Origin: an uncultured Bacilli bacterium
GTDB taxonomy: Bacteria > Bacillota_I > Bacilli_A > RF39 > UBA660
Length of the DNA: 64,000 nt
Direction of reading: 5' to 3'
Assembly (NCBI GenBank): GCA_934148995.1
Contig: CAKPDM010000001.1
Location: 62,001-126,000, forward strand
Made by a program: the position numbers and the translations under genes
In this document: in pieces, positions 52,677 through 61,566 of the stretch
How positions within the stretch are numbered: the stretch's first letter is position 1
Layout: each line of letters starts with the position of its first letter
The notes under the pieces: model-generated
Told to the model about the DNA's origin: nothing
The model's input: only the letters and a program-made list of their open reading frames with translations
Database searches by the model: none

Positions 52677-54971
52677 CTAAATGCTTACACAACTTTCTCC
52701 ATGATACCAAGCATCTACTATAACTGGAGTCACAATATCATCTATAACTTTTTCTATTTGTCTTGCTCCAAATTTTTCATAGTTCGTCTTTGAAATAATT
52801 TTTTCCACAATATCTGTGGATATTTCTACTTTTATATTTTTCTTTTGAAAAGCTTCTATCAATGTTACTAGTTTCATATTAACAATTTTTTCTATATCAT
52901 TTTTTGTTAATTCTCTAAAATGATATTTTTTATCAATTCTGTTAACAAATTCTACTCCCAAAAATTCTTCAATATCTTTGTTACTTATTTCGTCAGTTGA
53001 AACAAATCCTATGTCTTTGTTAGCACCACCTAAATTAGTTGTCATAAAAAGAAAAATGTGGTCAAAAGACACTTTTCTGCCTTTAGCATCTTTCAAATAT
53101 CCTTCATCCATTACTTGAAGAAATAATTTTAAGACTGATGGTGAAGCTTTTTCTATTTCATCTAGGAGTATAACACAATGTGGATAAAGTCTTATCTGAT
53201 CTAATACTGTCTGATGATTATCAAAACCAACATACCCTGGAGGAGCTCCTAAAATTTTACTAACTGAATGTTCTTCTTTATATTCACTCATATCAAGTCT
53301 TATAAAATGGTCTTTACCATATAAAAGCGAAGCATATTCTTTTACTAAGTAGGTTTTTCCTATTCCTGTCGCCCCAGATAAGAGAAAAGTATGTATCTTC
53401 GGAGTATCTTGGAAACCTAACTGTACTTTCTTAGTTAAATTACATAAATCGTGAATAATTTCATCTTGCCCAACTATTTTAGCTAGTAATTCTTTTTCTA
53501 TAGAAAACAATTTTGTTTTGTTTCCTTCTATTATTTCATAAACAGGTATTTTTGTTTTTAAATAAATTACTTCTGCTATCATTTCTTTTGTTATTTTCTT
53601 AGGTTTCCTTTTACCAATTAGTGAAATCTCTAACTCATTCTTTTTAGTTATTAAGTTCTTTTCACTTTGTTTTAGTTTAGAAGCTTTTTTAAAATTTTGT
53701 TCTAACACAGCTTTTTTCTTTTCAGTTACTACCTTTTTTAATGAATCATTAAGTCTTTTTAACTCTTTATCTTTTTTATCCTCTACAAGACTTGCTCTTG
53801 AACAAACCTCATCTAGTATATCTATTGCTTTATCAGGTTGATAATAATCATAGATATATGTATTTGATAATTCAACTATCATATCAATCATTTCATCGGA
53901 AATAGAAACTGAGTGATATGCTTCATAAAGTGGTTTTAGTTTCTTTAAGATTTCTTTTGTTTTATCTTTATTTGGTTCTTCTACTAATATTATTTGAAAT
54001 CTTCTATTTAAAGCTTTATCTTTTTCAATAAATTCTCGATATTCTGCTACCGTAGTAGCACCAATTAAATGAATTTTTCCCCTTGCTAAAGCTGGTTTTA
54101 AGATGTTTGATGCATCAATAGCTCCTTCTGCACCACCTGCTCCAACTAAAGTATGAATTTCATCTATAAATATTAGATATTCATCATGTTCTTCAATTTC
54201 TTTTAGTATTTTTCCTACTCTTTCTTCAAATTCTCCTCGATATTTTGTACCTGCTACTAAGGAAGCCATTGATAATGAAAGAATCACTTTTCCCTTTAAA
54301 GAACGAGGTACATTATCATTAACTATTTGTCTTGCTAATTCTTCAACAATAGCAGTTTTTCCTACTCCTGCTTCACCTAATAATAAGGGATTATTTTTAG
54401 TTCTTCTGCAAAGAATTTCTATCATTCTTTTGATTTCATCTTCTCTACCTATTACAGGATCTATTTCATTAGATACAATTCTTTTATTCAAATTGACAGC
54501 AAACTCTTCTATTAATAATTTTTTATGATTACTAACTTTTTTCTCACAAAATGAAGTAGAAAATTCTTGATATAAAGAATCTATATCTATATTCATTCCC
54601 ATCAATAATCTTATAGCAATTCCTTCACCTTCTTCTAGAAGTGATAAAAATAATTCTGTTACTGATACTTCACTTTCTTTATTCTCTTTGCTATTAAGTA
54701 TCGCTGTTTCTAAAACTCTTTTTAATAATGGTGTATATAAAAACCAATCATTAGTTGTTTTACCTATTCCTACTACTCTTATTAATTCGTCTTTAAATTT
54801 ATCATAAGTTAGACCTAATTGTTTTAAATGACTAGTTACTTTTAACTCTTTCATTGAGAGTATTGCTAAGAGTAAGTGTTCACTTCCAACATATGGATGC
54901 CGTAAAAGACGCATTTCTTTTCTAGCTAATACTAAAGCTTTCTGAGCATCTTCACTGAATTTCGAAAACAT
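52677..54971 (-). CDS. ClpC-like AAA+ unfoldase
   Basis: A 764-residue Clp ATPase. The Clp_N repeat domain (1-140, FSEDAQKALVLARKEM, HPYVGSEHLLLAIL) precedes AAA-1 (GEAGVGKT 199-206; FIDEIHT) and AAA-2 (GATGIGKT 533-540; LLDEIEKAS). The short middle region of about 60 residues is smaller than the ClpB linker. An IGF tripeptide at 654-656 (NKDIGF) is in the ClpP-docking position, so it should work with ClpP. No ctsR, mcsA or mcsB gene is adjacent, unlike the classical ClpC operon. AAGGAGG precedes the ATG; promoter at 54996-55025. Confidence 0.9.
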   Translation of the reverse strand: MFSKFSEDAQKALVLARKEMRLLRHPYVGSEHLLLAILSMKELKVTSHLKQLGLTYDKFKDELIRVVGIGKTTNDWFLYTPLLKRVLETAILNSKENKESEVSVTELFLSLLEEGEGIAIRLLMGMNIDIDSLYQEFSTSFCEKKVSNHKKLLIEEFAVNLNKRIVSNEIDPVIGREDEIKRMIEILCRRTKNNPLLLGEAGVGKTAIVEELARQIVNDNVPRSLKGKVILSLSMASLVAGTKYRGEFEERVGKILKEIEEHDEYLIFIDEIHTLVGAGGAEGAIDASNILKPALARGKIHLIGATTVAEYREFIEKDKALNRRFQIILVEEPNKDKTKEILKKLKPLYEAYHSVSISDEMIDMIVELSNTYIYDYYQPDKAIDILDEVCSRASLVEDKKDKELKRLNDSLKKVVTEKKKAVLEQNFKKASKLKQSEKNLITKKNELEISLIGKRKPKKITKEMIAEVIYLKTKIPVYEIIEGNKTKLFSIEKELLAKIVGQDEIIHDLCNLTKKVQLGFQDTPKIHTFLLSGATGIGKTYLVKEYASLLYGKDHFIRLDMSEYKEEHSVSKILGAPPGYVGFDNHQTVLDQIRLYPHCVILLDEIEKASPSVLKLFLQVMDEGYLKDAKGRKVSFDHIFLFMTTNLGGANKDIGFVSTDEISNKDIEEFLGVEFVNRIDKKYHFRELTKNDIEKIVNMKLVTLIEAFQKKNIKVEISTDIVEKIISKTNYEKFGARQIEKVIDDIVTPVIVDAWYHGESCVSI

Positions 54972-54995
54972 AACCTTTCCTCCTTGTATAATTCT

Positions 54996-55025
54996 ATTTT
55001 AACGAGGAAAAATGGTTCTTTTCAA
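54996..55025 (-). promoter_or_regulatory. Candidate promoter of the ClpC-like gene
   Basis: Minus strand TTGAAA (55020-55025), 18 bases, TAAAAT (54996-55001), followed by AAGGAGG and the ATG. No CtsR heptad repeat is visible. Confidence 0.6.
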
Positions 55026-55050
55026 CACTTTTAGTACCCTAAAAAATGAC

Positions 55051-55076
55051 AAAAAAAATTAGTCCAAGACTAATTT
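55051..55076 (-). terminator. Terminator of the small TasA-like gene
   Basis: Perfect nine-pair stem AAATTAGTC/GACTAATTT with a three-base loop and eight T on the minus strand, overlapping the stop codon. Confidence 0.9.
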
Positions 55077-55627
55077 AATTGTTCTACTGCTGATATTCTA
55101 ACTTTTCCATAATATGATTTCCCGATAGCATCATTTTCTGCTGTTAAGTTTAGCCAAGTACGTAATTCAAAATTCTGTGTAGTATTTCCTACTATTGAAT
55201 ATGAACCAAGTTTATTACTACTACTTGCTAAACTTCCACTTGCCACTGACGTTCCATCTTTCTTTAAATCATAAGATAAATAACTATACGTTACTAAGGA
55301 ACAACCATTGCAAGATGTTGTATCATCATCTAAGTAAACATCATAATTAATTGTTCTTGTTCCTGTATTCTTTAGTGAAAAGTTATATGGGGTAGATGCT
55401 AAACCGTCGCTATCTTCTTGAGGAATAGCATTTGTTACACTAATAGTAGATGTTCCTTCTACATAATTTAATTGTAAATCTTTTGCTACTAGTGTGACAT
55501 TTTGTGTTCCGTTTAACGTCATTTTTGAAAGTGCAAAACTAATACCTGCTATTAAAAAAATCAATATAAATAAGCCAACAATTAATAGTATGTTTTTACT
55601 ATTATCAACTTTTATACCATCTTTCAT
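55070..55627 (-). CDS. TasA/camelysin-like exported protein, small
   Basis: A 185-residue protein with an N-terminal hydrophobic segment (about 13-35, LLIVGLFILIFLIAGISFA) and a beta domain with VTNAIPQEDSDGLASTPYNF, NYDVYLDDDTTSCNGC and FELRTWLNLTAENDAIGKSYYGKVRI. The same blocks, including the two-cysteine insert, occur in residues 40-185 of the 594-aa protein at 3420-5204. It is likely cleaved by a SipW-type signal peptidase, not encoded in the window. A matrix or fibre role is inferred from TasA. Monocistronic. Confidence 0.78.
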   Translation of the reverse strand: MKDGIKVDNSKNILLIVGLFILIFLIAGISFALSKMTLNGTQNVTLVAKDLQLNYVEGTSTISVTNAIPQEDSDGLASTPYNFSLKNTGTRTINYDVYLDDDTTSCNGCSLVTYSYLSYDLKKDGTSVASGSLASSSNKLGSYSIVGNTTQNFELRTWLNLTAENDAIGKSYYGKVRISAVEQLN

Positions 55628-55718
55628 TATCTCTACCTCACTTTATTATATATATTAAGTTTATAACCTATTTGAAAAAATGTATATATTTTATGCTTAT
55701 ATAGCATATTTTATTTGT

Positions 55719-55746
55719 AAAAAAAAAGAGAAAATCTCTTTTTTAG
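55719..55746 (-). terminator. Terminator of the YfcC-like gene
   Basis: AAAGAGA/TCTCTTT stem with a small loop and about nine T on the minus strand. Confidence 0.85.
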
Positions 55747-57329
55747 ATTAGAACTAAAATTGTAAAGACAATGAATGATACTGCTAGTAGTTCTAATAAT
55801 ATTTTCCAAATATATTTTAACCAATCTTTATATGATACTTTTAAGTATGCTAATGTTACCATTAAAGTTATACTTGTAGGTGCTACTAATGCAATGATAC
55901 CATATAATGTTTGGAATATAACTGATACTACAGGATATGAATCTGTTGCTGTTACTACACTTACGAAGTAAGGTAAAACACTATAGAATGCATATACTGG
56001 GTCTCCGTTAATAATACTTGAAACAATTGCTACAAGACCAGTTGTAAATACATTGAATCCTTTGGTTAATCCTAATATAGCTTTATAAATAACTAATTGA
56101 TAAGGATTATATGTAGTAAGAACTAAAATTAAGTAAACTACAAAAGCAACAAATGCTGGTAATAGGGCTTTTCTTAATCCATTACTAAATCCTACAATCA
56201 TATCATCACAAGTAATTTTATAAACATATTTAATAATTACAAGAGCAAGTAATAGTAGAACGATAACTTCAACTAAAGTCCAACTACCAAACGCTGGAAC
56301 AGAGCTTCCTAGTATTTTTCCAAATATAGGGAAACTAGTATTTAAAGTTTTAGTAATTCCTGTAAAGAATTTAGCTTTTACTCCAAAACTGCCAATTAAT
56401 ACTACAACTGTAAATAAAGCAACAAGTCCATCAATAATGATGTATGTTTTTTTACTTGACTTTTTAGCAAATAGAATAACATTAATTATTACAAGTAATG
56501 CTAATAAAGCAACATAAGCTGGAACTGTAAATCCTGTAACAGCTGTTTTAATGTCTTCAAATAAGTTAACATTAAATGAATTAGTCCAAGAAATAAATCC
56601 TAATATAGTAACTACTAGAATAGTATCAATTATAGCTACTAATGGCCAATTTTTCTTTTTCTTCTTATCTTGTTTTACAACTTCAGGAATATAGTTATCT
56701 TCATCTTTTGTTGATGTTGTACTTTCTTTCTTACCAAACTTCAAAACATTAGCTAATAAAATTACTAATCCTAAAACAAGTAAAATTATTCTAGTCCAGA
56801 TTTGAGTTGTGGTTTTTACTGATAAATATTGTTGTAGCATTTGTGTTGTGCTATATGCAAATGTTGTTCCCATTAGTCCAATAGCAACACTTCCTGCAGT
56901 TACAGCAGTAGCAGCTAATTTGTTATATCCTAGCATTAATACTAAAGAAATAACAAATGGGAATAGCATTAGTAGTGCAAGTTGCATTCCACAGAATGAT
57001 GTTAAAATAGCAAATAAAGAAGCAATTATAATAATACAAATATGTTCTTTACCTTTAAACTTTTTAACAATGGCATCTAGCATTTTTCTATATGCGCCAA
57101 CTTTTACTAATACTCCATAGAATCCACCAATTACCAAGATGAATAATGATACATATCCAAAATAACCTAATACTGTATTTTGATAAGATAATAAATCAAA
57201 TATTCCAACTTGTGATCTACCTATCTCTTGATAACTAGATTGATAAGTAGCAGCTGGTAAAATCCAGGTCAAAAGCACAAATACAGATAGCGTAATTAAA
57301 CTAACTTTCAATGCATTATGTTTTTTCAT
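55743..57329 (-). CDS. YfcC/DcuC-type ion-transporter-superfamily permease
   Basis: A 528-residue protein with about 13 membrane helices. LTWILPAATYQSSYQEIGRSQVGIFDLL near the start, FGGFYGVL-like GGFYGVLVKVGAYRKML, and a second half with FVTTGLVAIVSSIINGDPVYAF resemble the YfcC/AitC family of dicarboxylate, peptide or arginine exchangers. A hydrophilic insert (about 200-230, Lys/Asp-rich) divides the halves. The substrate is unknown. ATG 57329 is chosen because GAAGGAGAAG lies before it. Confidence 0.7.
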   Translation of the reverse strand: MKKHNALKVSLITLSVFVLLTWILPAATYQSSYQEIGRSQVGIFDLLSYQNTVLGYFGYVSLFILVIGGFYGVLVKVGAYRKMLDAIVKKFKGKEHICIIIIASLFAILTSFCGMQLALLMLFPFVISLVLMLGYNKLAATAVTAGSVAIGLMGTTFAYSTTQMLQQYLSVKTTTQIWTRIILLVLGLVILLANVLKFGKKESTTSTKDEDNYIPEVVKQDKKKKKNWPLVAIIDTILVVTILGFISWTNSFNVNLFEDIKTAVTGFTVPAYVALLALLVIINVILFAKKSSKKTYIIIDGLVALFTVVVLIGSFGVKAKFFTGITKTLNTSFPIFGKILGSSVPAFGSWTLVEVIVLLLLALVIIKYVYKITCDDMIVGFSNGLRKALLPAFVAFVVYLILVLTTYNPYQLVIYKAILGLTKGFNVFTTGLVAIVSSIINGDPVYAFYSVLPYFVSVVTATDSYPVVSVIFQTLYGIIALVAPTSITLMVTLAYLKVSYKDWLKYIWKILLELLAVSFIVFTILVLI

Positions 57330-57386
57330 ATTTTCTTCTCCTTCCATATATTAATTATACGAATAATAACTTTGTTTTACAAGCAA

Positions 57387-57983
57387 TTAGCGATTTTTTT
57401 TGTGAATTTTTTGTGAAAAATTCTCTTCACATTTTAAGAAAAATTCCTTAAAAATTCGTCTTGAAGCATCATCTTTTTCATATAAACTTTCAGGGTGCCA
57501 CTGCACTCCTAGGAAAAAGAAATTATCTTTAATTTCTACTGCTTCGATACAATTATCTAGACTTCTAGCACTAACATATAGTGATGATAATTTGGGAATG
57601 TAATCGTTATGTCTTGAATTAACAAAAATTTCTTCTTTTTTTACTATGTTATACAAAAAACTATCTTTTTTAATCGATATTAAATGTTCAGTACCATTGT
57701 GATTACTTATCTTTTTAGTTATATCTTTTTCCTCATTTAATAAAAAAGCAGAAATTTCTTGCATTCCAAGACATACTCCTAGTATAGGAATATTGTTTTC
57801 CTTTGCATATTTGATTAGTTTAATGTCTTCTTTGTACCAACCATCTCCGCCTGGTAAATAAAAGCCATCATATTTAGAATATTTGTCTTCTTCTTTTGAA
57901 CTAAATATTTCATAATTAATTTGTTCTTTTTCAAACGGAATAAGTTTAAATTCATCACTTCGATAAGCTATTCCTATTAACAT
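57387..57983 (-). CDS. Class I glutamine amidotransferase-like hydrolase (PuuD/C26-like)
   Basis: A 198-residue GATase1-fold protein: DGFYLPGGDGWYKEDI, the nucleophile elbow LGVCLGMQEISAFL, SRHNDYIPKLSSLY and the catalytic His/Glu block FLGVQWHPESLY. The layout fits gamma-glutamyl-GABA hydrolase-like peptidases (C26), which are stand-alone. It is 54 bases downstream of lysS. The physiological substrate is unknown. Confidence 0.85.
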   Translation of the reverse strand: MLIGIAYRSDEFKLIPFEKEQINYEIFSSKEEDKYSKYDGFYLPGGDGWYKEDIKLIKYAKENNIPILGVCLGMQEISAFLLNEEKDITKKISNHNGTEHLISIKKDSFLYNIVKKEEIFVNSRHNDYIPKLSSLYVSARSLDNCIEAVEIKDNFFFLGVQWHPESLYEKDDASRRIFKEFFLKCEENFSQKIHKKNR

Positions 57984-58012
57984 TTTTTCATATACACCTC
58001 AATATATAGTAT

Positions 58013-58038
58013 AAAAAAAGAAGGAAATTAATTCCTCC
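58013..58038 (-). terminator. lysS terminator
   Basis: GGAGGAA-TTAAT-TTCCTTC stem (one G-U pair) and seven T on the minus strand, overlapping the lysS stop. Confidence 0.75.
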
Positions 58039-59948
58039 TAATATAACTTAGCACCTGCTGGTATATGTCCATCCACCATTAATAGATGTAACTTTTCTTC
58101 ATTTTCTTCAGTATGAACAGCACTTAAAAGCATTCCACAAGAGTCTATTCCCATCATTGTACGCGGAGGTAAGTTAGTAATTGCTACTAAGGTTTTACCA
58201 ATTAATTCTTCTGGTTCATAATATGCATGAATTCCACTAAGAATAGTTCTATCAGTACCAGTTCCATCATCTAAAGTAAATTGTAATAATTTTTTACTTT
58301 TTGGAACAGCAACACAATCTTTAACTTTTACTGCACGAAAATCACTTTTACTAAATGTGTCAAAATCAACATAATCAGTAAATAATGGTTCTATTTCTAC
58401 TTTAGAAAAGTCTATTACTTCTTTTTTAGGTTCAACTACTATATCTTCTTTTACTGTTTCAGTACCATTTAATGGTTTCATGGTTGGGAATAAGATTACA
58501 TCTCTAATTGATTCAGATTCTGTAAATAACATTACTAATCTATCTATTCCATAACCAACTCCTCCTGCTGGAGGCATTCCATATTCTAAAGCTTCAACGA
58601 AGTCCATATCTATATCATTAGCTTCATCATTTCCTAAATCTTTTTCTTTTAATTGCTCTTCAAATCTTTCTAATTGGTCGATTGGGTCATTTAACTCAGT
58701 ATAAGCATTAGCAAATTCACGACCAGCAATAAATAATTCAAATCTATCAACAAATCTAGGGTCTTCAACATTTCTCTTTGTAAGTGGTGATATTTCTACT
58801 GGATGTCCATATAAGAAAGTTGGTTGAATTAGTGTTTCTTCTACATATTTTTCAAAGAATAGGTTGATTATGTGACCTACTGTTTTTTCATGCTCTTCAA
58901 CTACTATTTGATGTTCTCTAGCTAATTCTAGTGCTTCATCAAGTGTCATTTCTTGTTTGAAGTCTATTCCTGTCTTTTCTTTTATGGCATCCACCATACT
59001 TATTCTCTTCCAAGGTCCTTCTAGATTAATTTCATAACCATACCAGTTATAAGTCATTTTACCCATTACTTCTTTAGCAATAGTTTGATACATATTTTCC
59101 GTTAAATTCATCATACCTTCTAAATCACTATATGCTAAGTAAGCTTCCATTAAGGTAAATTCTGGATTGTGTTTTAAATCCATTCCTTCATTTCTAAATA
59201 CTCTTCCTATTTCATAAACAGCTTCCATTCCACCTACTAATAGCCTTTTTAATGGTAACTCTAAAGCTATTCTTAAATACATGTCTAAGTCTTGAGCATT
59301 ATGATGAGTAATAAATGGTTTAGCACTTGCTCCTGTAAGTAATGTTGATAAAACTGGAGTTTCTACTTCTGTAAATCCTTGTTTATCCATATAATTTTGA
59401 ATACATCTAATAATTTTTGGACGTAAGAAAGCTACTCTTCTTGAATCATCATTCATTATTAAATCAACATAGCGTCTTCTATAACGTTCCTCTTTATCTG
59501 TAAGACCATGGAATTTTTCAGGAAGTGGTTTTAATGCTTTAACTAGTGGAGTATATTCTAAGCATTTTATAGTTACTTCTCCAGTTCTTGTTTTCATTAT
59601 CTTTCCACGTATTCCTACTATATCTCCAAGGTCAGCGGTTTTAAATAGACTGTATTTCTCTTCACCAATGTCATTAATTGATATATAAATTTGAATAAGT
59701 CCTGTTTTATCTTTAATAGTACAAAAAGAAGCTTTTCCCATCTTTCTAATAAACATTATTCTTCCTGCTACTATGGCTTCATCTGTCATATTTTCAAATG
59801 CATCATGTTCTACATCTTTATATTTTTCTTTGATTTCCTGTGCATAAGCATTTCTTTGAAAACTATGACCAAATGGATCTAAGCCTAATTCTCTTAATTT
59901 TTCTGCTTTTTCACGTCTAACAACTTCTTGTTCTGTTAATTCTCGCAT
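58038..59948 (-). CDS. lysS: Lysyl-tRNA synthetase fused to a C-terminal tRNA-binding domain
   Basis: A 636-residue protein. Residues 1-495 are a class II LysRS: OB fold with GRIMFIRKMGKASFCTIKD, motif 2 region GRVFRNEGMDLKHNPEFTLMEAY and motif 3 GVGYGIDRLVMLFTES with DVILFPTMKP. A linker (about 496-515, Glu/Val-rich) leads to a tRNA_bind/Trbp111-type OB domain: FRAVKVKDCVAVPKSKKLLQFTLDDGTG, NLPPRTMMGIDSCGMLL and HIPAGAKLY, normally the tail of MetRS or PheT. It probably raises tRNA affinity. It overlaps the RDD gene by 13 bases. GAGGAGG precedes the ATG. Confidence 0.95.
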   Translation of the reverse strand: MRELTEQEVVRREKAEKLRELGLDPFGHSFQRNAYAQEIKEKYKDVEHDAFENMTDEAIVAGRIMFIRKMGKASFCTIKDKTGLIQIYISINDIGEEKYSLFKTADLGDIVGIRGKIMKTRTGEVTIKCLEYTPLVKALKPLPEKFHGLTDKEERYRRRYVDLIMNDDSRRVAFLRPKIIRCIQNYMDKQGFTEVETPVLSTLLTGASAKPFITHHNAQDLDMYLRIALELPLKRLLVGGMEAVYEIGRVFRNEGMDLKHNPEFTLMEAYLAYSDLEGMMNLTENMYQTIAKEVMGKMTYNWYGYEINLEGPWKRISMVDAIKEKTGIDFKQEMTLDEALELAREHQIVVEEHEKTVGHIINLFFEKYVEETLIQPTFLYGHPVEISPLTKRNVEDPRFVDRFELFIAGREFANAYTELNDPIDQLERFEEQLKEKDLGNDEANDIDMDFVEALEYGMPPAGGVGYGIDRLVMLFTESESIRDVILFPTMKPLNGTETVKEDIVVEPKKEVIDFSKVEIEPLFTDYVDFDTFSKSDFRAVKVKDCVAVPKSKKLLQFTLDDGTGTDRTILSGIHAYYEPEELIGKTLVAITNLPPRTMMGIDSCGMLLSAVHTEENEEKLHLLMVDGHIPAGAKLY

Positions 59949-60583
59949 AATTCTTCCTCCTCTTTATTTTCTACGGTATTAGTACAAACAACTATTGTTC
60001 CTACTAGCTTATCATGAAGTCCTTGTTTTTCTTTCGTAAATGCAATAAGAAAAAAGCTAACTAATAATATACTATATTGTACAAGATTTAGCAAACTATT
60101 AGTTGCTAAATAGGTATCTTTATCAAGAAATAGTATTGTACAAAATCCTATGATACTTACTAAGGTTCCTTGTAATATCATAGTTCTAAATAATAAATCA
60201 TTCATTGTTAATTGGTCATCGTTTTTCTTTTTGATTTTAATCTTCATCATCTTCTTGCCAATCGTTTGACCATCATTTTTATATACATATAAAACATAAT
60301 ACAAAAGTGATATTGCTATTCCTACTAATGTTGCTATTCCTGTTTGCTTGGCTATATCGTAACTAATATCTACAAGTTGATTTACATATTCTTCCATAGT
60401 TATTTTCTGACTTGTATAGTTTTCGATAATTTTTGTTTGTTGGTCATATAGTTTATCAATAGTACCATTTGTTGGAATAAATGTTGTCACTAAGGTAGTT
60501 AAAGCTGATACTAAAAATAAATCTATCATAAATGCTACAAATCTTTGTGAAAATAAGGCTTTTACTTCTTTCTTTTCTTTCAT
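59936..60583 (-). CDS. RDD-family membrane protein
   Basis: A 215-residue protein with the RDD pattern RFVAFMIDLFLVSALTTLV and NDGQTIGKKMMKIKI, four membrane segments and an acidic tail (ENKEEEELCEN). RDD proteins are poorly understood; some act as ion exchangers. It overlaps dusB by four bases and lysS by 13, so it is the middle gene of a coupled trio. Confidence 0.82.
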   Translation of the reverse strand: MKEKKEVKALFSQRFVAFMIDLFLVSALTTLVTTFIPTNGTIDKLYDQQTKIIENYTSQKITMEEYVNQLVDISYDIAKQTGIATLVGIAISLLYYVLYVYKNDGQTIGKKMMKIKIKKKNDDQLTMNDLLFRTMILQGTLVSIIGFCTILFLDKDTYLATNSLLNLVQYSILLVSFFLIAFTKEKQGLHDKLVGTIVVCTNTVENKEEEELCEN

Positions 60584-61557
60584 ACAAAGTTCCTCCTAAA
60601 TACTTCTAACATATGTAGTATATCACAAAGACTAGTCATTTGATAAATATTATTTTTTAACTGATTACTGCCTTCTACTCCTTTTAAATACCAAGCAATA
60701 TGATTTCTAATTTCTAAAACTGCTACTTTCTCATTCTTTAATTCACTTAGTAGTTTTAAGTGTTTTATACACATATCTATTCTTTCTACAGGTGTTACTT
60801 CTTTGAAATATTTCTTTCCGTCAAGTAATGCTACAGTATCTCTTATCAGCCACGGATTGCCTAATACTCCTCGTCCAATCATTATAGCGTCACAACCAGT
60901 TTCTTCTAACATTTTCTTTGCTAATTCTTTAGTAGTTATATCGCCATTACCTATTACAGGTATTGATACATTTTCTTTAACTTGTTTGATTATGTTCCAA
61001 TCAGCTTTACCACTATATCCTTGTTTTCTAGTTCTTGGATGAACGCATATAGCACTTGCCCCTGCTTCTTCACATATCTTAGCTATTTCTACAGCATTAA
61101 TAGAAACACTATCCCAGCCACTCCTAATTTTAACAGTAACAGGGCATTTAACACTTTTAACTACTGCTGTGACTATTTCTTTTACTTTTTCGGGATTTTT
61201 AAGTAGGGCACTCCCTGCTTGAGCTCGAACAGCTACTTTAGGAACTGGACAACCCATGTTTATATCAATTATATCTGGATGCATAGTAGTTTCTATGTAT
61301 TTTGCTGCTGTTACAAAACTATCTACGTCACTGCCAAATATTTGCTGGGTAATTGGTCGTTCTTCTTCACTCATATACAACATATCAATAGTTTTTTGAT
61401 TATCATAACAAATGGCTTTATCACTTACCATTTCAGCATAGATTAAACCACAACCCATTTCTTTAATAATTCTTCTATAAGCACTATTACAAATTCCTGC
61501 CATTGGTGCTAATACTACTTGATTTTCTATTTCTACATCTCTAATTTTCCACTTCAT
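60580..61557 (-). CDS. dusB: tRNA-dihydrouridine synthase (DusB-type)
   Basis: A 325-residue FMN enzyme reducing uridine to dihydrouridine in tRNA D-loops. VLAPMAGICNSAYRRIIKEMGC (FMN site), DIINMGCPVPKV (catalytic Cys in NMGCPV), VKIRSGWD, CVHPRTRKQGYSGKADW and IGNGDITT..DAIMIGRGVLGNPWL. AAGGGGTATTT precedes the ATG. Confidence 0.95.
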   Translation of the reverse strand: MKWKIRDVEIENQVVLAPMAGICNSAYRRIIKEMGCGLIYAEMVSDKAICYDNQKTIDMLYMSEEERPITQQIFGSDVDSFVTAAKYIETTMHPDIIDINMGCPVPKVAVRAQAGSALLKNPEKVKEIVTAVVKSVKCPVTVKIRSGWDSVSINAVEIAKICEEAGASAICVHPRTRKQGYSGKADWNIIKQVKENVSIPVIGNGDITTKELAKKMLEETGCDAIMIGRGVLGNPWLIRDTVALLDGKKYFKEVTPVERIDMCIKHLKLLSELKNEKVAVLEIRNHIAWYLKGVEGSNQLKNNIYQMTSLCDILHMLEVFRRNFV

Positions 61558-61566
61558 AAATACCCC

